Assembly (NCBI GenBank): GCA_902618975.1
Contig: CACNCN010000001.1
Location: forward strand, 124,001-188,000
Direction of reading: 5' to 3'
Length of the DNA: 64,000 nt
DNA from: an uncultured Pelagibacteraceae bacterium
GTDB taxonomy: Bacteria; Pseudomonadota; Alphaproteobacteria; Pelagibacterales; Pelagibacteraceae
The notes beneath the pieces are model-generated. The model had not been told where the DNA came from, did not search any database, and saw only the letters and a list, made by a program, of their open reading frames with translations. The first letter of the stretch is position 1; every line of letters starts with the position of its first letter. The translations under genes were made by a program, and so were the position numbers. Below are positions 1 through 8,654 of the stretch, in pieces.

Positions 1-898
1 CAGCAACTAAAACCATTATCAATGCTGTAATTTCTAGAGTTTTAACTAGCGCCTCTTGTAACTTAGGTAATGTTAATTTTTTATAAGCTAAAGATAATAG
101 TAATGCGCCCATAGCACCACATCCAGCAGCCTCTGTTGGTGTTGCAAAACCAAATAAAATACTTCCTAACGCTGCGAATACTAATGCAGCTGGTGGAACA
201 AGACCTAAGAAAAATTCAATCCAAACTTCTTTCATACTTGTTGGTCTCATATCCTCAGGAAGAACAGGACCTAATTTAGGATTCAACATGCATCTTATTG
301 TGGTGTATGCAGCATATAAAGATGCAAGCAATATTCCGGGAATAATCGCGGCCGCAAATAAGTCAATCACAGGAATTTCCATTATTGGGCCCATTACTAC
401 AAGCATAATGCTTGGAGGAATTAAAATTCCTAAAGTGCCTCCTGCCGTAATAGTTCCTGCGGCTAGTCTTACATCATAACTAGACTTGTTCATTGATTTT
501 GCTGCCATAATTCCAAGAATTGTTACTGATGCTCCAACTATTCCGGTAGCTGCAGCAAATATTACAGAAACAAATAGTACAGCATAATATAAAGAGCCTC
601 TAACTCTAGAAAGCATCAATTGAAAAGCTGAGAACAATCTTTCCATTAAACCAGCTTGCTCCATCATGATTCCCATAAACACAAAGAGCGGTACGGCGGC
701 TAGAGTTTGTTCCGTCATAACCATAGAAAACTGCAGGGTCATTAAATAAAAAACTAATTTTCCAAAACCTAAATAACCAAAAACAAAACCTAGAAATATA
801 AGTGTAAATGATATTGGGAAACCTACAAATATCGCAAATAACATTACACCAACTAAAATAAAACCTAATATTGCTGGATCAATTAATTCTGCTATCAT
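1..898 (-). CDS. dctM: TRAP transporter large permease DctM (partial, 3' end beyond window)
   Basis: The reverse strand reads open from an ATG at 898 to the window edge, giving 299 codons of a protein usually about 430-450 residues long, so the C-terminal third is missing. It is very hydrophobic and carries segments typical of the DctM family, such as GTLGILIPPSIMLVV and FGFATPTEAAGCGAMGAL. DctM is the 12-helix inner-membrane subunit that drives substrate import with the sodium gradient. Its ATG overlaps the stop of the small permease gene as ATGA, implying translational coupling. The substrate cannot be told from the permease. Confidence 0.95.
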   Translation of the reverse strand, partial: MIAELIDPAILGFILVGVMLFAIFVGFPISFTLIFLGFVFGYLGFGKLVFYLMTLQFSMVMTEQTLAAVPLFVFMGIMMEQAGLMERLFSAFQLMLSRVRGSLYYAVLFVSVIFAAATGIVGASVTILGIMAAKSMNKSSYDVRLAAGTITAGGTLGILIPPSIMLVVMGPIMEIPVIDLFAAAIIPGILLASLYAAYTTIRCMLNPKLGPVLPEDMRPTSMKEVWIEFFLGLVPPAALVFAALGSILFGFATPTEAAGCGAMGALLLSLAYKKLTLPKLQEALVKTLEITALIMVLVA

Positions 899-1509
899 TT
901 TTTATGACCTGGCCACTCACCTTTCTTGGCTGCCCAATAACTTTTTAAGACTTCTGAAATTCCCTGAATAAGTAAAAATATAATTCCTAATAATAAACAA
1001 GTTTTGATCGGCCACATGTACGGCATCCATGTGGTATCCATTCCCCTCTCGCCCCTTCTTATAGACTCTTCAACAAAGCCTATTGTCATGTATAAAAAAA
1101 CAACTAATCCAGGAAAATAAAATAGTATATATAACCAAAAATCTATTAAACCTTGTGTTTTGGTTTTAAAATTTCTGTATAAAAAATCTGCTCTTATATG
1201 AACTCCTTTTGACAAAGCATAACCTGCACCCAACATAAATAATGCTCCATATAAAAATCTACTTATGTCGTAAGCCCATATTGTAGGTGCTAAAAATAAT
1301 TTTCTTGCTAGAACTTCATATGTCATTGCAAATATTAATGGCATTAATATCCAACAAACAATGCTTCCAACTATTTTACTGAATTTGTCAATTTTAATTA
1401 TGGTATTTGCCATCCATGATGGCATATCATCTGGCATTTTATCAGAACCACCACGCCTTTCGGCAATCATTTCATCTGAAATATCTAACTTTGATGGTTT
1501 CTCTGACAT
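895..1509 (-). CDS. dctQ: TRAP transporter small permease DctQ
   Basis: 204 residues with four predicted membrane helices (about residues 44-68, 80-101, 122-146 and 168-190) and the family motif GVHIRADFLY near residue 101. DctQ pairs with DctM in the inner membrane. The N-terminal 38 residues form a charged cytoplasmic extension (ERRGGSDKMPDDMP) that is somewhat long for the family. The gene lies between dctP and dctM, and its stop overlaps the dctM start by 4 bases. A strong hairpin separates it from dctP, so it is probably transcribed at a lower level than the binding protein. Confidence 0.93.
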   Translation of the reverse strand: MSEKPSKLDISDEMIAERRGGSDKMPDDMPSWMANTIIKIDKFSKIVGSIVCWILMPLIFAMTYEVLARKLFLAPTIWAYDISRFLYGALFMLGAGYALSKGVHIRADFLYRNFKTKTQGLIDFWLYILFYFPGLVVFLYMTIGFVEESIRRGERGMDTTWMPYMWPIKTCLLLGIIFLLIQGISEVLKSYWAAKKGEWPGHKK

Positions 1510-1525
1510 AAATATTTATTAAAAC

Positions 1526-1552
1526 TAGAGCGGACTGTAAAAGTCCGCTCTA
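1526..1552 (-). terminator. Intercistronic hairpin between dctP and dctQ
   Basis: A perfect 11-bp inverted repeat (1526-1536 with 1542-1552, containing GAGCGGACT) encloses a 5-base loop. On the reverse strand it lies just downstream of the dctP stop and is followed by AGTTTTAATAAAT, a weak T tract. This is the form of an attenuating terminator or mRNA-stabilising stem, which in transporter operons often gives many binding-protein copies per membrane complex. The operon role is inference. Confidence 0.75.
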
Positions 1553-1574
1553 ATTAAATCAAGATAATTACTGA

Positions 1575-2666
1575 TTACTTTAATGTCGCCGCGTGGGCCA
1601 TTCCTAGCTTAGCGTTTGACATTTGTGCACCACTCCAGAATGGAACTGCAATATCAGCAAACTCTTTCATTGAAGTATAAACTTCGTTGAAAAATGCATT
1701 TTCTGCAGCATTTTTATTAAGAGATGCTTTTGCAGCAGCCATGTATTCGCTGAAATAGTCTGTAGGAGTATCTTCTAAAATTACTCCATGCTTAGTAGTT
1801 AGTTCTCTAAGTGCTTTTCCATTTTCATAGATTCTGTAACTTAAAGATTTAGCTAATGAAGCGTTCGCAGCTACTTCAAGAGATTTTTTCTCATGTGCAG
1901 TCATTGCATTATATGTTTTTCCAGTAATGTAAAAGTCAGCATTAACGACTACTTGGTGTAAGCCTTGAAGATAGTAGTGCTTTAATACTTTTTGGAAACC
2001 AAATGTTAAATCTGGTTTTGGACAACACCACTCAGCTGCATCGATTGTACCTGCTTCTAGAGCTGGAAGAATATCTCCACCACCCATTGCAACAGATGCT
2101 ATACCAATGTCTTTGTACGTTTGACCTGGAATTCCTGGAGGCGTTCTGAATTTATATTTTCTAAAGTCAGCCATATTTTTAATTGGTTTTGGAAACCAGC
2201 CTAAAGCTTCTGGTCCAACTGGTTGAATCATAAATCCTTTTATGTCTCGTCCCATTTCTTTCCATAGTCTGTCATATAATTCTTTACCACCACCATATTG
2301 GAACCATGATAAGAACGCTATGTTGTCAATACCAACTCCACCACCAGCTACTGGCGAACCAAATAACATTGCTGCAGGGTGATCACCTGACCAATAGTGA
2401 GTCCATGCAAATCCACAGTCAATAAGTCCTTTATCCACTGCATCTAAAGTTTCTTTTACTCCAACAACCGCTCCTGCTGGTAAAATTTCAAATTTTAATG
2501 ATCCATCAGTAAGAGTCGTTACTGTGTCAGTAAAATCTTTTAACATTTTAACTTCATCAGCTTTAGTGTTAAGGACTGTCTGACATTTTAGTGTTTTAGC
2601 ATTAGCGTTTGACATAAAGCCAAGCACTAGAGCCACACTAAATATAAATGAAATGATTTTTTTCAT
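1575..2666 (-). CDS. dctP: TRAP transporter periplasmic solute-binding protein DctP
   Basis: 363 residues. A signal peptide with hydrophobic core FIFSVALVLGFM probably ends after NANA at residue 23. The mature part matches the DctP family, including RKYKFRTPPGIPGQTYKDIG and LEAGTIDAAEW, close to the branch that binds 2-oxo acids or other carboxylates (TakP-like). It captures substrate in the periplasm for DctQM. It is first in the operon, with the ribosome site AGAGGGA 6 bases before ATG. A 12-base palindrome, GTTAAATTTAAC, lies in its leader at 2683-2694. An organic acid is the likely ligand, but the identity is inference. Confidence 0.93.
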   Translation of the reverse strand: MKKIISFIFSVALVLGFMSNANAKTLKCQTVLNTKADEVKMLKDFTDTVTTLTDGSLKFEILPAGAVVGVKETLDAVDKGLIDCGFAWTHYWSGDHPAAMLFGSPVAGGGVGIDNIAFLSWFQYGGGKELYDRLWKEMGRDIKGFMIQPVGPEALGWFPKPIKNMADFRKYKFRTPPGIPGQTYKDIGIASVAMGGGDILPALEAGTIDAAEWCCPKPDLTFGFQKVLKHYYLQGLHQVVVNADFYITGKTYNAMTAHEKKSLEVAANASLAKSLSYRIYENGKALRELTTKHGVILEDTPTDYFSEYMAAAKASLNKNAAENAFFNEVYTSMKEFADIAVPFWSGAQMSNAKLGMAHAATLK

Positions 2667-2775
2667 TATTTCCCTCTTTCTCGTTAAATTTAACTTCCTT
2701 ATCCTCTCAAAAAAAGTCTTATCTTACAAGTGACAAATAGTTTAATTTTATCTCAAAAAGCGTTTATAATTAGTT
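2667..2775. promoter_or_regulatory. Divergent promoter region dctP / GMC oxidoreductase
   Basis: The only spacer between two divergent operons. On the + strand a TATAAT hexamer (2765-2770) ends about 5 bases before the ATG at 2776, so the GMC message may be nearly leaderless or use an upstream start. The dctP side contains the palindrome GTTAAATTTAAC (2683-2694), a possible operator. Exact start sites cannot be fixed from sequence alone. Confidence 0.45.
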
Positions 2776-4371
2776 ATGGAAGAGTTTGATTACATAATTA
2801 TAGGGGCAGGTTCTGCAGGTTGTGTTTTAACAAATAGAATAATTAATTCTGGAAAACACAAAGTTCTTTTAATTGAAGCTGGCGGCAACGATAGTTATCC
2901 GTGGATCCATATTCCAGTTGGTTATTACAAAACTATGCACAATCCAAAAACAGATTGGTGCTATAAAACAGAACCTGATGAAACAATGGAAAATGTATCG
3001 ATACCCTACCCTAGAGGTAAAACTTTAGGAGGAAGTTCATCTATAAATGGACTTCTTTATATAAGAGGCCAAGAGCAAGATTACGATATTTGGAGACAAC
3101 TAGGTAATAAAGGTTGGAGTTGGAGAGAAGTTCTTCCATATTTTATAAAAGCAGAAGATCAAGAAAGAGGTGCTAGTGAGTTTCACGGACAAGGTGGGCC
3201 ACTGGCTGTTTCTGATCAAAGAATTACACTTGATATTTTAGACGTATTTCAAAACGCAGCATCAGAAGTTGGAATACCTAAAGTAGATGATTTTAATAAA
3301 GGAGATAATTTTGGTTGTGGTTATTTTCAAGTAACGGAAAGAAATGGTCTGAGATGTAGTGCTGCTGTTGGATATTTAAATCCAATCAAAAAAAATAATA
3401 ACTTAAGAATAGAAACTAAATGTCATGTACAAAAAATTAATTTTGAAAATAAAAAGGCTGTGAGTGTTGATTATTTAAAGGGAGACAAAAAATTTACAGT
3501 AAAAGCCAATAAGGAAATAATACTAAGTGCTGGATCAATAGGAAGTCCACAAATATTACAAACATCTGGTATAGGTGAAAGTTCTAAACTTAAAAATTTA
3601 GGTATAGAAATAGTAAACGATTTAAAAGGCGTAGGTAAAAATTTACAAGATCACTTAATGTTTAGACCTGTTTACAAGGTCAAAAATATTAAAACATTAA
3701 ATAAAAAAATTAATAGTGTATTTGGAAAACTTTTAATAGGTTTAGAATATGTTTTTGCAAGAAGAGGTCCAATGACTATGGGGGCAAGTCAACTATGTGG
3801 TTTCGCGAGAAGTGATGAAAGTAGAGACACTCCTAATTTACAATTTCACATACAGCCAATTAGTACTGATAAACTCGGTGGTGCAAATCTTCATGACTTT
3901 GATGCATTTACTCCAACAGTTGCAAATATCAGACCAACAAGTAGAGGAGAGATTAATATAATAAGTTCAGACTCTAGAGATAATCCAAAAATTAAAATGA
4001 ATTATTTATCAACCGAGGAGGATCGAAAAGTTGCAGCAGACGGCATCAAATTAATTAGAAAAATTGTAATGGAAACAGATGAATTTAAAAAATATGAGCC
4101 AGAGGAATTTAGACCTGGAGCGCATATTCAAGAGGGAGAGGAAATAGTAAAAGCTTGCAGCCATTATGCGCAAACAATATTTCATCCTGTAGGAACATGC
4201 AAAATGGGAAATGACAATGATGCAGTTGTATCAGATGAATTAAAAGTCCACGGTATTAATAATTTAAGAGTTATTGATGCATCTATTATGCCAAATATAA
4301 CATCTGGAAATACAAATGCTCCTACAATTATGATTGCCGAAAAGGGTGCTGATATGATACTGAACAGTTAA
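2776..4371 (+). CDS. GMC-family FAD oxidoreductase (choline dehydrogenase / alcohol dehydrogenase-like)
   Basis: 531 residues, normal for bacterial GMC dehydrogenases. The ADP-binding motif GAGSAGC is at residues 10-16, the GMC signature PRGKTLGGSSSINGLLYIRG near residue 78, and the catalytic His in HPVGTCKMG near residue 470, followed by the conserved NTNAPTIMIAEK. The enzyme oxidises an alcohol with FAD and passes electrons on. It resembles BetA, but no BetB or BetI lies beside it, so choline is only one candidate. The stop overlaps the terC start (TAATG). Confidence 0.9.
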   Translation: MEEFDYIIIGAGSAGCVLTNRIINSGKHKVLLIEAGGNDSYPWIHIPVGYYKTMHNPKTDWCYKTEPDETMENVSIPYPRGKTLGGSSSINGLLYIRGQEQDYDIWRQLGNKGWSWREVLPYFIKAEDQERGASEFHGQGGPLAVSDQRITLDILDVFQNAASEVGIPKVDDFNKGDNFGCGYFQVTERNGLRCSAAVGYLNPIKKNNNLRIETKCHVQKINFENKKAVSVDYLKGDKKFTVKANKEIILSAGSIGSPQILQTSGIGESSKLKNLGIEIVNDLKGVGKNLQDHLMFRPVYKVKNIKTLNKKINSVFGKLLIGLEYVFARRGPMTMGASQLCGFARSDESRDTPNLQFHIQPISTDKLGGANLHDFDAFTPTVANIRPTSRGEINIISSDSRDNPKIKMNYLSTEEDRKVAADGIKLIRKIVMETDEFKKYEPEEFRPGAHIQEGEEIVKACSHYAQTIFHPVGTCKMGNDNDAVVSDELKVHGINNLRVIDASIMPNITSGNTNAPTIMIAEKGADMILNS

Positions 4372-4949
4372 TGTTAACTGAGCAGATTCTTATTTTTATT
4401 CAAATAATTTTATTAGATTTAGTTTTAGCTGGAGATAATGCAATAATAATTGGTATGGTTGCATCACAATTTCCAAACGAACAAAGAAAAAAAATTATTT
4501 TTTGGGGTATTGGAGCTGCAATTGTTCTGAGAATTATCTTTACATTAATTACAGCTTATCTTCTTCAGATTACTGGTTTAAGACTGATAGGTGGATTACT
4601 TCTACTTTATGTGTGCTACAAACTATATGTAGATGTAGTTAAAGGAAATGCAACTGAAGAAAAAAGTCCATCGGTAGAAAATACTAACTTTTTTAAAGCT
4701 ATTACTACTATCATTATTGCGGATGTAACAATGAGTTTAGACAACGTATTAGCAGTAGCTGGAGCTGCAAAAGATCATTATTATTTACTAATATTTGGTT
4801 TAGTTTTATCTATTGCATTAATGGCTGTTGCTGCAAATCTAATATCTCAATGGATTAAAAAATATAAATGGATTGCATGGCTTGGTTTATTAGCAATTCT
4901 CTTTGTTGCAATTGAATTGATTTATACTGATATAAAGTTATTCATATAG
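4371..4949 (+). CDS. TerC family integral membrane protein
   Basis: 192 residues, almost entirely membrane helices, with the two TerC-type acidic motifs LVLAGDNAIIIGM (residues about 18-30) and DVTMSLDNVLAVAG (about 118-131). Family members of this YjbE/YkoY size are linked to metal-ion efflux (manganese or calcium) across the inner membrane. The start overlaps the GMC stop by one base, and the SDR gene begins 1 base after its stop, so all three are cotranscribed. The transported ion is not deducible. Confidence 0.88.
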   Translation: MLTEQILIFIQIILLDLVLAGDNAIIIGMVASQFPNEQRKKIIFWGIGAAIVLRIIFTLITAYLLQITGLRLIGGLLLLYVCYKLYVDVVKGNATEEKSPSVENTNFFKAITTIIIADVTMSLDNVLAVAGAAKDHYYLLIFGLVLSIALMAVAANLISQWIKKYKWIAWLGLLAILFVAIELIYTDIKLFI

Positions 4950-4950
4950 G

Positions 4951-5718
4951 ATGTATTTAAAAAAATATAACTTAAAAAATAAAGTTGCATTAGTAACTGG
5001 AGCAGGAAAAGGTCTTGGTAAGGCTTGTGCAATTGCTTTAGCTGAGGCAGGTGCTAATTTAGTAATAATAAGTAGAACTCAGAAAGATTTAAGTCAAGTC
5101 TCAAAAATTATAAAAAAATTTAAAGTTAAATGTAAAAGTTATATTTGTGATGTAACTGATTATGGTCAAATTAAATCTATAATTGATAAAATTCCTAGGA
5201 TTGACGTATTAATTAACAATGCGGGTACTAATTTTCCTGAGCATTTTACAAAAGTTAAAAGATCAAACATGGAATACATGGTTAAAATAAATAATGTAGC
5301 GGCGTTCAACCTTGCTCAGTTATGTACTTTAAAAATGTTAAAAACAAAAAATAGAAAAAAGATAGGTGGATCAATTGTAAATATGTCATCTCAAATGGGT
5401 CATGTTGGAGGACCTATCAGAAGTGTTTATAATATGAATAAACATGGTTTAGAGGGGTTAACTAAAGGTATGGCGATCGATTTAGCGAAATATAATATTA
5501 GAGTTAATACTGTGTGCCCAACTTTTGTTGTAACACCTTTGACTTCAAAATTTTTAAAGAATAAGAAATTTAAAAAAGAAACTTTGAATAATATTCCTTT
5601 AGGTAGATTTGCAGAAATGTCAGAAATTGCATCAACAGTAGTTTTTCTTGCTTCTGACGCAGCATCAATGATTACAGGAACTTCATTATTAGTAGATGGT
5701 GGATGGACAGCAAAATAA
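4951..5718 (+). CDS. Short-chain dehydrogenase/reductase (SDR) family oxidoreductase
   Basis: 255 residues with a classical Rossmann layout: nucleotide motif TGAGKGLGKA near residue 17, NNAG near residue 90, an SS...YNMNK catalytic set (Tyr-x-x-x-Lys) near residue 158, and the C-terminal ITGTSLLVDGGWT found in gluconate 5-dehydrogenase and 3-oxoacyl reductase-like SDRs. It uses NAD(P) on a hydroxyl or keto substrate that cannot be named. It lies in the GMC-TerC operon, and its last 16 bases overlap the M23 peptidase start. Confidence 0.9.
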   Translation: MYLKKYNLKNKVALVTGAGKGLGKACAIALAEAGANLVIISRTQKDLSQVSKIIKKFKVKCKSYICDVTDYGQIKSIIDKIPRIDVLINNAGTNFPEHFTKVKRSNMEYMVKINNVAAFNLAQLCTLKMLKTKNRKKIGGSIVNMSSQMGHVGGPIRSVYNMNKHGLEGLTKGMAIDLAKYNIRVNTVCPTFVVTPLTSKFLKNKKFKKETLNNIPLGRFAEMSEIASTVVFLASDAASMITGTSLLVDGGWTAK

Positions 5719-6500
5719 TAAAATATTTATTGGTTTCTATTTTTATTTTCTCAAATTCATTAGCAATTGAGTTTAATGGTAAGTTTATGCAAGGGCATTT
5801 TATTGTAGGACAAACGGAAACTAATTCAAAAATATACATTGATAAAAAAGAGGTAAAAGTTTCAAAAGATGGTTTTTTTGTATTTGGCATTGATAGAGAC
5901 AGAAAATTTGATTTAGTAGTCACAAAAATATTAGATGGAAAAACAGAAAAAATTACAAAAAAAATTTATAAAAGAAAATATCAAATTCAGAGAATAGATG
6001 GTTTAGATGAAAAAAAAGTAACACCTCCAGAAGAGGTTTATAATAGAATTAAAGAAGAAAATAACAGAATTGGAAAAGCTAGAGCTATTAATTCAGATTT
6101 AATTTTTTTCAAAAATCAATTTATAATGCCCGTTAAAGGAATTGTCACAGGAGTTTATGGAAGTCAAAGAATATTAAATGGAAAACCAAAATGGCCACAT
6201 TACGGGATTGATATTGCTGCAAAAAAAGGGACAAATATTAAGTCATCAGGTTCGGGCATAGTTACCATGGCTGAAGATGATTTGTATTATACTGGTGGAA
6301 CAATAATCATGGACCATGGTCATGGAATTTCTACAATATATTCACATCTTGATAAGGTAATGGTTAATGTAGGTGATGAAATTAACCAAGGAGAAGTCAT
6401 TGGTACAGTTGGCTCAACTGGAAGATCAACTGGGCCACACTTAGATTTTAGAGTGAATTGGTTTCAAACTAGATTGGATCCTATGACTATTTTAAATTAA
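5703..6500 (+). CDS. Secreted M23 (LytM-type) metallopeptidase
   Basis: 265 residues. A signal peptide ends after SLA at residue 21, followed by a linker region and a C-terminal peptidase domain (about 145-265). The first zinc motif is H166-x-x-x-D170 in HYGIDIA. The second, normally HxH, reads H246-L-D248 in GPHLDFRVNW, so one zinc ligand is Asp instead of His. Such proteins cut or regulate cutting of peptidoglycan cross-links in the periplasm. The start overlaps the SDR gene by 16 bases; it is the only start that supplies the full signal peptide. Confidence 0.88.
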   Translation: MDSKIIKYLLVSIFIFSNSLAIEFNGKFMQGHFIVGQTETNSKIYIDKKEVKVSKDGFFVFGIDRDRKFDLVVTKILDGKTEKITKKIYKRKYQIQRIDGLDEKKVTPPEEVYNRIKEENNRIGKARAINSDLIFFKNQFIMPVKGIVTGVYGSQRILNGKPKWPHYGIDIAAKKGTNIKSSGSGIVTMAEDDLYYTGGTIIMDHGHGISTIYSHLDKVMVNVGDEINQGEVIGTVGSTGRSTGPHLDFRVNWFQTRLDPMTILN

Positions 6501-6501
6501 G

Positions 6502-6621
6502 ATGTTAAAAAAGAAATTAAAAAAATATTTGTTAATAGGTGGTTTTTCCTTTTTTTTAATTAAAGGAATTATTTGGTTAATTATAATTATTGGAGCTTTT
6601 TTTGGGTTTGGTAAGTTATAG
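6502..6621 (+). CDS. Small membrane protein (39 residues)
   Basis: ATG at 6502, one base after the M23 stop; TAG at 6619-6621. A basic N-terminus (MLKKKLKKYLL) precedes one long hydrophobic helix (about residues 10-35) ending in FFGFGKL. The tight spacing to the peptidase gene and the positive-inside pattern support a real single-span inner-membrane protein. Its last 6 bases overlap the end of the convergent sodB. No family is recognised and the function is unknown. Confidence 0.6.
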   Translation: MLKKKLKKYLLIGGFSFFLIKGIIWLIIIIGAFFGFGKL

Positions 6622-7209
6622 ATGAGACTCTACAAACTCCCAATTAACTAATTTTTCGAAGAAATTTTCAAGATATTCTGGTCTTCTATTTCTGTAATCT
6701 ACATAATAAGAATGCTCCCAAACGTCACAACCCAAGATTGGTTTCATGTTATGTACTAGAGGGTTTTCAGCGTTAGGCGTTTTGCTCACTACTAATTTAT
6801 TATTTTCATCAATTGATAACCAGCACCAACCTGAACCAAATTGAGTAATTCCTGCCTGAATAAATTGTTTTTTAAATTCCTCAACACTTCCTAAATCAGA
6901 TTTTATTCGATCCTCTAATTTTTTTGGCATGGACCCTCCCCCATTTGGCTTCATGCATTTCCAAAATAATTCATGATTCCAATGTTGGCTTGCATTATTA
7001 AAAATTCCAGCTTTTGATTTATCTTTTGAGGACTTATGAACAATTTCTTCTAACGACATCTCAGCCATATCGGTATCTTTAATGAAATTGTTTAAATTTG
7101 TTATATAAGTTTGATGATGCTTCCCATGATGAAGGTCTAAAGTCTCTTCTGACATTATTGGTGCCAAAGCGTTTTTAGCATAATCAAGTTTTGGAAGTTC
7201 AAAAGTCAT
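6616..7209 (-). CDS. sodB: Superoxide dismutase, iron type
   Basis: 197 residues, standard for Fe/Mn SOD. It converts superoxide to hydrogen peroxide and oxygen in the cytoplasm. Metal ligands are visible: His27 in LHHGKHHQTYI, His in FNNASQHWNHELFW, and Asp and His in DVWEHSYYVDYRNRRP. The FNNASQHWNH and GSGWCWL contexts and the C-terminal VNWEFVESHL favour the iron form, although metal choice is not certain from sequence. It appears to be transcribed with or just after the small gene at 7254-7442. Confidence 0.96.
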   Translation of the reverse strand: MTFELPKLDYAKNALAPIMSEETLDLHHGKHHQTYITNLNNFIKDTDMAEMSLEEIVHKSSKDKSKAGIFNNASQHWNHELFWKCMKPNGGGSMPKKLEDRIKSDLGSVEEFKKQFIQAGITQFGSGWCWLSIDENNKLVVSKTPNAENPLVHNMKPILGCDVWEHSYYVDYRNRRPEYLENFFEKLVNWEFVESHL

Positions 7210-7253
7210 GTTGTTTTATATCTTAATTAATAATCATTTATCAAGTAGTAATA

Positions 7254-7442
7254 TTAATTATTATTTATAGAATTTTCCTCTCTCATTAATATTGGTCTAC
7301 CATCTTGAGCTGTGTTTAAAGGTATAATTTTTCCTTTGTACTTAGCACATAAAGTTGGCGCACTTCTAACCTCTTTTCCTAAATTTACCTCTAAATCTAC
7401 AATCACTAATTTAGCTTCATCTAATTCCTTAAGAACTTTCAT
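7254..7442 (-). CDS. Conserved-looking small protein of unknown function (62 residues)
   Basis: 62 residues with a strong ribosome site (AGGAGG at 7447-7452, 4 bases before ATG), which favours a real gene. The sequence alternates strand and helix (KLVIVDLEVNL, then RSAPTLCAKYKGKIIPL), with one cysteine in APTLC. This resembles a fragment of a thioredoxin or glutaredoxin fold but lacks a CxxC. It sits between a copper protein and superoxide dismutase genes on the same strand, hinting at a redox or metal role. Not recognised; function unknown. Confidence 0.6.
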   Translation of the reverse strand: MKVLKELDEAKLVIVDLEVNLGKEVRSAPTLCAKYKGKIIPLNTAQDGRPILMREENSINNN

Positions 7443-7466
7443 TTTTCCTCCTAATTTTTTGATAAT

Positions 7467-7967
7467 TTAATTAATATTTACTTTTGCAACCATTCCAGCC
7501 TGATAATGACCAGGAACATTGCAAGCAGCTTCTAACTTTGTATCTTTAGAAAATTTCCAAACTAATTCACCAATTTTTTTTGGCTCCAGCAATACACTAT
7601 TTGAATGTGAATGTGCCATAGATTTGTCTGTTTTTGCAACTTCCTTCATTTTTTTCATATCAATTCTGTCACCGAGTAGTATTTCCATACCAACCATTTT
7701 TAACATTTCCGGCTGGTGTTTTATATGCATCTCCTTTGTGGCAATATTAAATTCGTGTACTAATTCTCCCATGTTTTTGACTACAAACTTTATGGTTTCA
7801 CCTTTTTTAATATCTATTTGATTTGGCTCATAATAATTATCAAACATTTTTATTTCGATAGTTCTATCAACCTCATTTAAATGACCAGGCTCACCTATCA
7901 TCTTCATGGAGCCGGCTGAAACGATATTAGGAATAAATAGTAATATGAATAAAATTAATTTGTACAT
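7467..7967 (-). CDS. Secreted cupredoxin-domain copper protein
   Basis: 166 residues. A signal peptide (MYKLILFILLFIPNIVSAG) is followed by a cupredoxin fold. Type 1 copper ligands are visible: His in GELVHEFNI, and Cys, His and Met in CNVPGHYQAGM near the C-terminus. A Met/His-rich insert (MHIKHQPEMLKMVGMEI) lies between them. It would act in the periplasm as an electron carrier or copper-binding protein; the insert suggests possible copper storage or delivery. It lies upstream of the 62-residue gene and sodB on the same strand. Confidence 0.88.
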   Translation of the reverse strand: MYKLILFILLFIPNIVSAGSMKMIGEPGHLNEVDRTIEIKMFDNYYEPNQIDIKKGETIKFVVKNMGELVHEFNIATKEMHIKHQPEMLKMVGMEILLGDRIDMKKMKEVAKTDKSMAHSHSNSVLLEPKKIGELVWKFSKDTKLEAACNVPGHYQAGMVAKVNIN

Positions 7968-8027
7968 TAATGTCTTATAATTAAAAATTTATTATAATTT
8001 AAGTGTTAAAATAACGCATTAATTTCA

Positions 8028-8654
8028 TTATTTTCTAGATACCAATTTTGTAAATCCTTTATTTGGACAATAAGTGTAATCATTATCATCTATTACTTTT
8101 CCTGATTTTTTTCCACCTATAACAGTAAGTTGCCATCTAAAAGTAAGACATTCTTTTTCATCACCTAATTTCTTAATAGTCAGTGTTTTTTTCATCCCAG
8201 TTCTTTTGCTGGTAGAGCTGCCGCCTGATTTTTTTTTGGGCCAGTTATAAGCTGAAAAAAAGTCACGAGTTTCTCCCTCTTTCCAGTTTCCTAGAGGGAA
8301 TTTACAGCCATTATCTATTGCAACAACAACTCCTCTTTTTCTTTTTCTGCTATCCCATACTCTTCCCAAACATTGACCTTTATTTGTAATTGTGAAGTAT
8401 TGAATTTTAGAACCTCTTTTTCTTTCATAAACTTTTATTGTCTTTCCTGTTACTTTATTCTTCCAATCAATTGGTCCTGTAACCTTTAATTTACCACCAT
8501 GTTGTTTGTTATTTACATCATAATATTTTAACTCATTTGATCCTGTTGATGGTATTCCAAGCCATAATTCAATAGGGATAAATCTTTCTTTAGCGTATGA
8601 GGAATTAGTTGAAATAAATAAAGTAATTAGCAGTGTAAGTAAAACTTTTTTCAT
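8028..8654 (-). CDS. Secreted protein of unknown function, coupled to the Anbu gene
   Basis: The start at 8654 is preferred: it gives MKKVLLTLLITLFISTNSSYA, a good signal peptide, and overlaps the Anbu stop as TAATG; an in-frame ATG at 8669 would extend 5 residues. The mature protein (about 187 residues) is Lys/Gly/Trp-rich with four Cys that could form disulfides (in GQCLGRVW, NGCKF, KECLTF, TYCPN). I do not recognise a family. Translational coupling to a cytoplasmic proteasome-like protein is the main functional clue. Confidence 0.75.
   Translation of the reverse strand: MKKVLLTLLITLFISTNSSYAKERFIPIELWLGIPSTGSNELKYYDVNNKQHGGKLKVTGPIDWKNKVTGKTIKVYERKRGSKIQYFTITNKGQCLGRVWDSRKRKRGVVVAIDNGCKFPLGNWKEGETRDFFSAYNWPKKKSGGSSTSKRTGMKKTLTIKKLGDEKECLTFRWQLTVIGGKKSGKVIDDNDYTYCPNKGFTKLVSRK

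Noticed and set aside
288..479. 63-codon + strand frame in the first 500 bases.
   Set aside because: It is antisense to the conserved dctM pore region and is best explained as a shadow frame.
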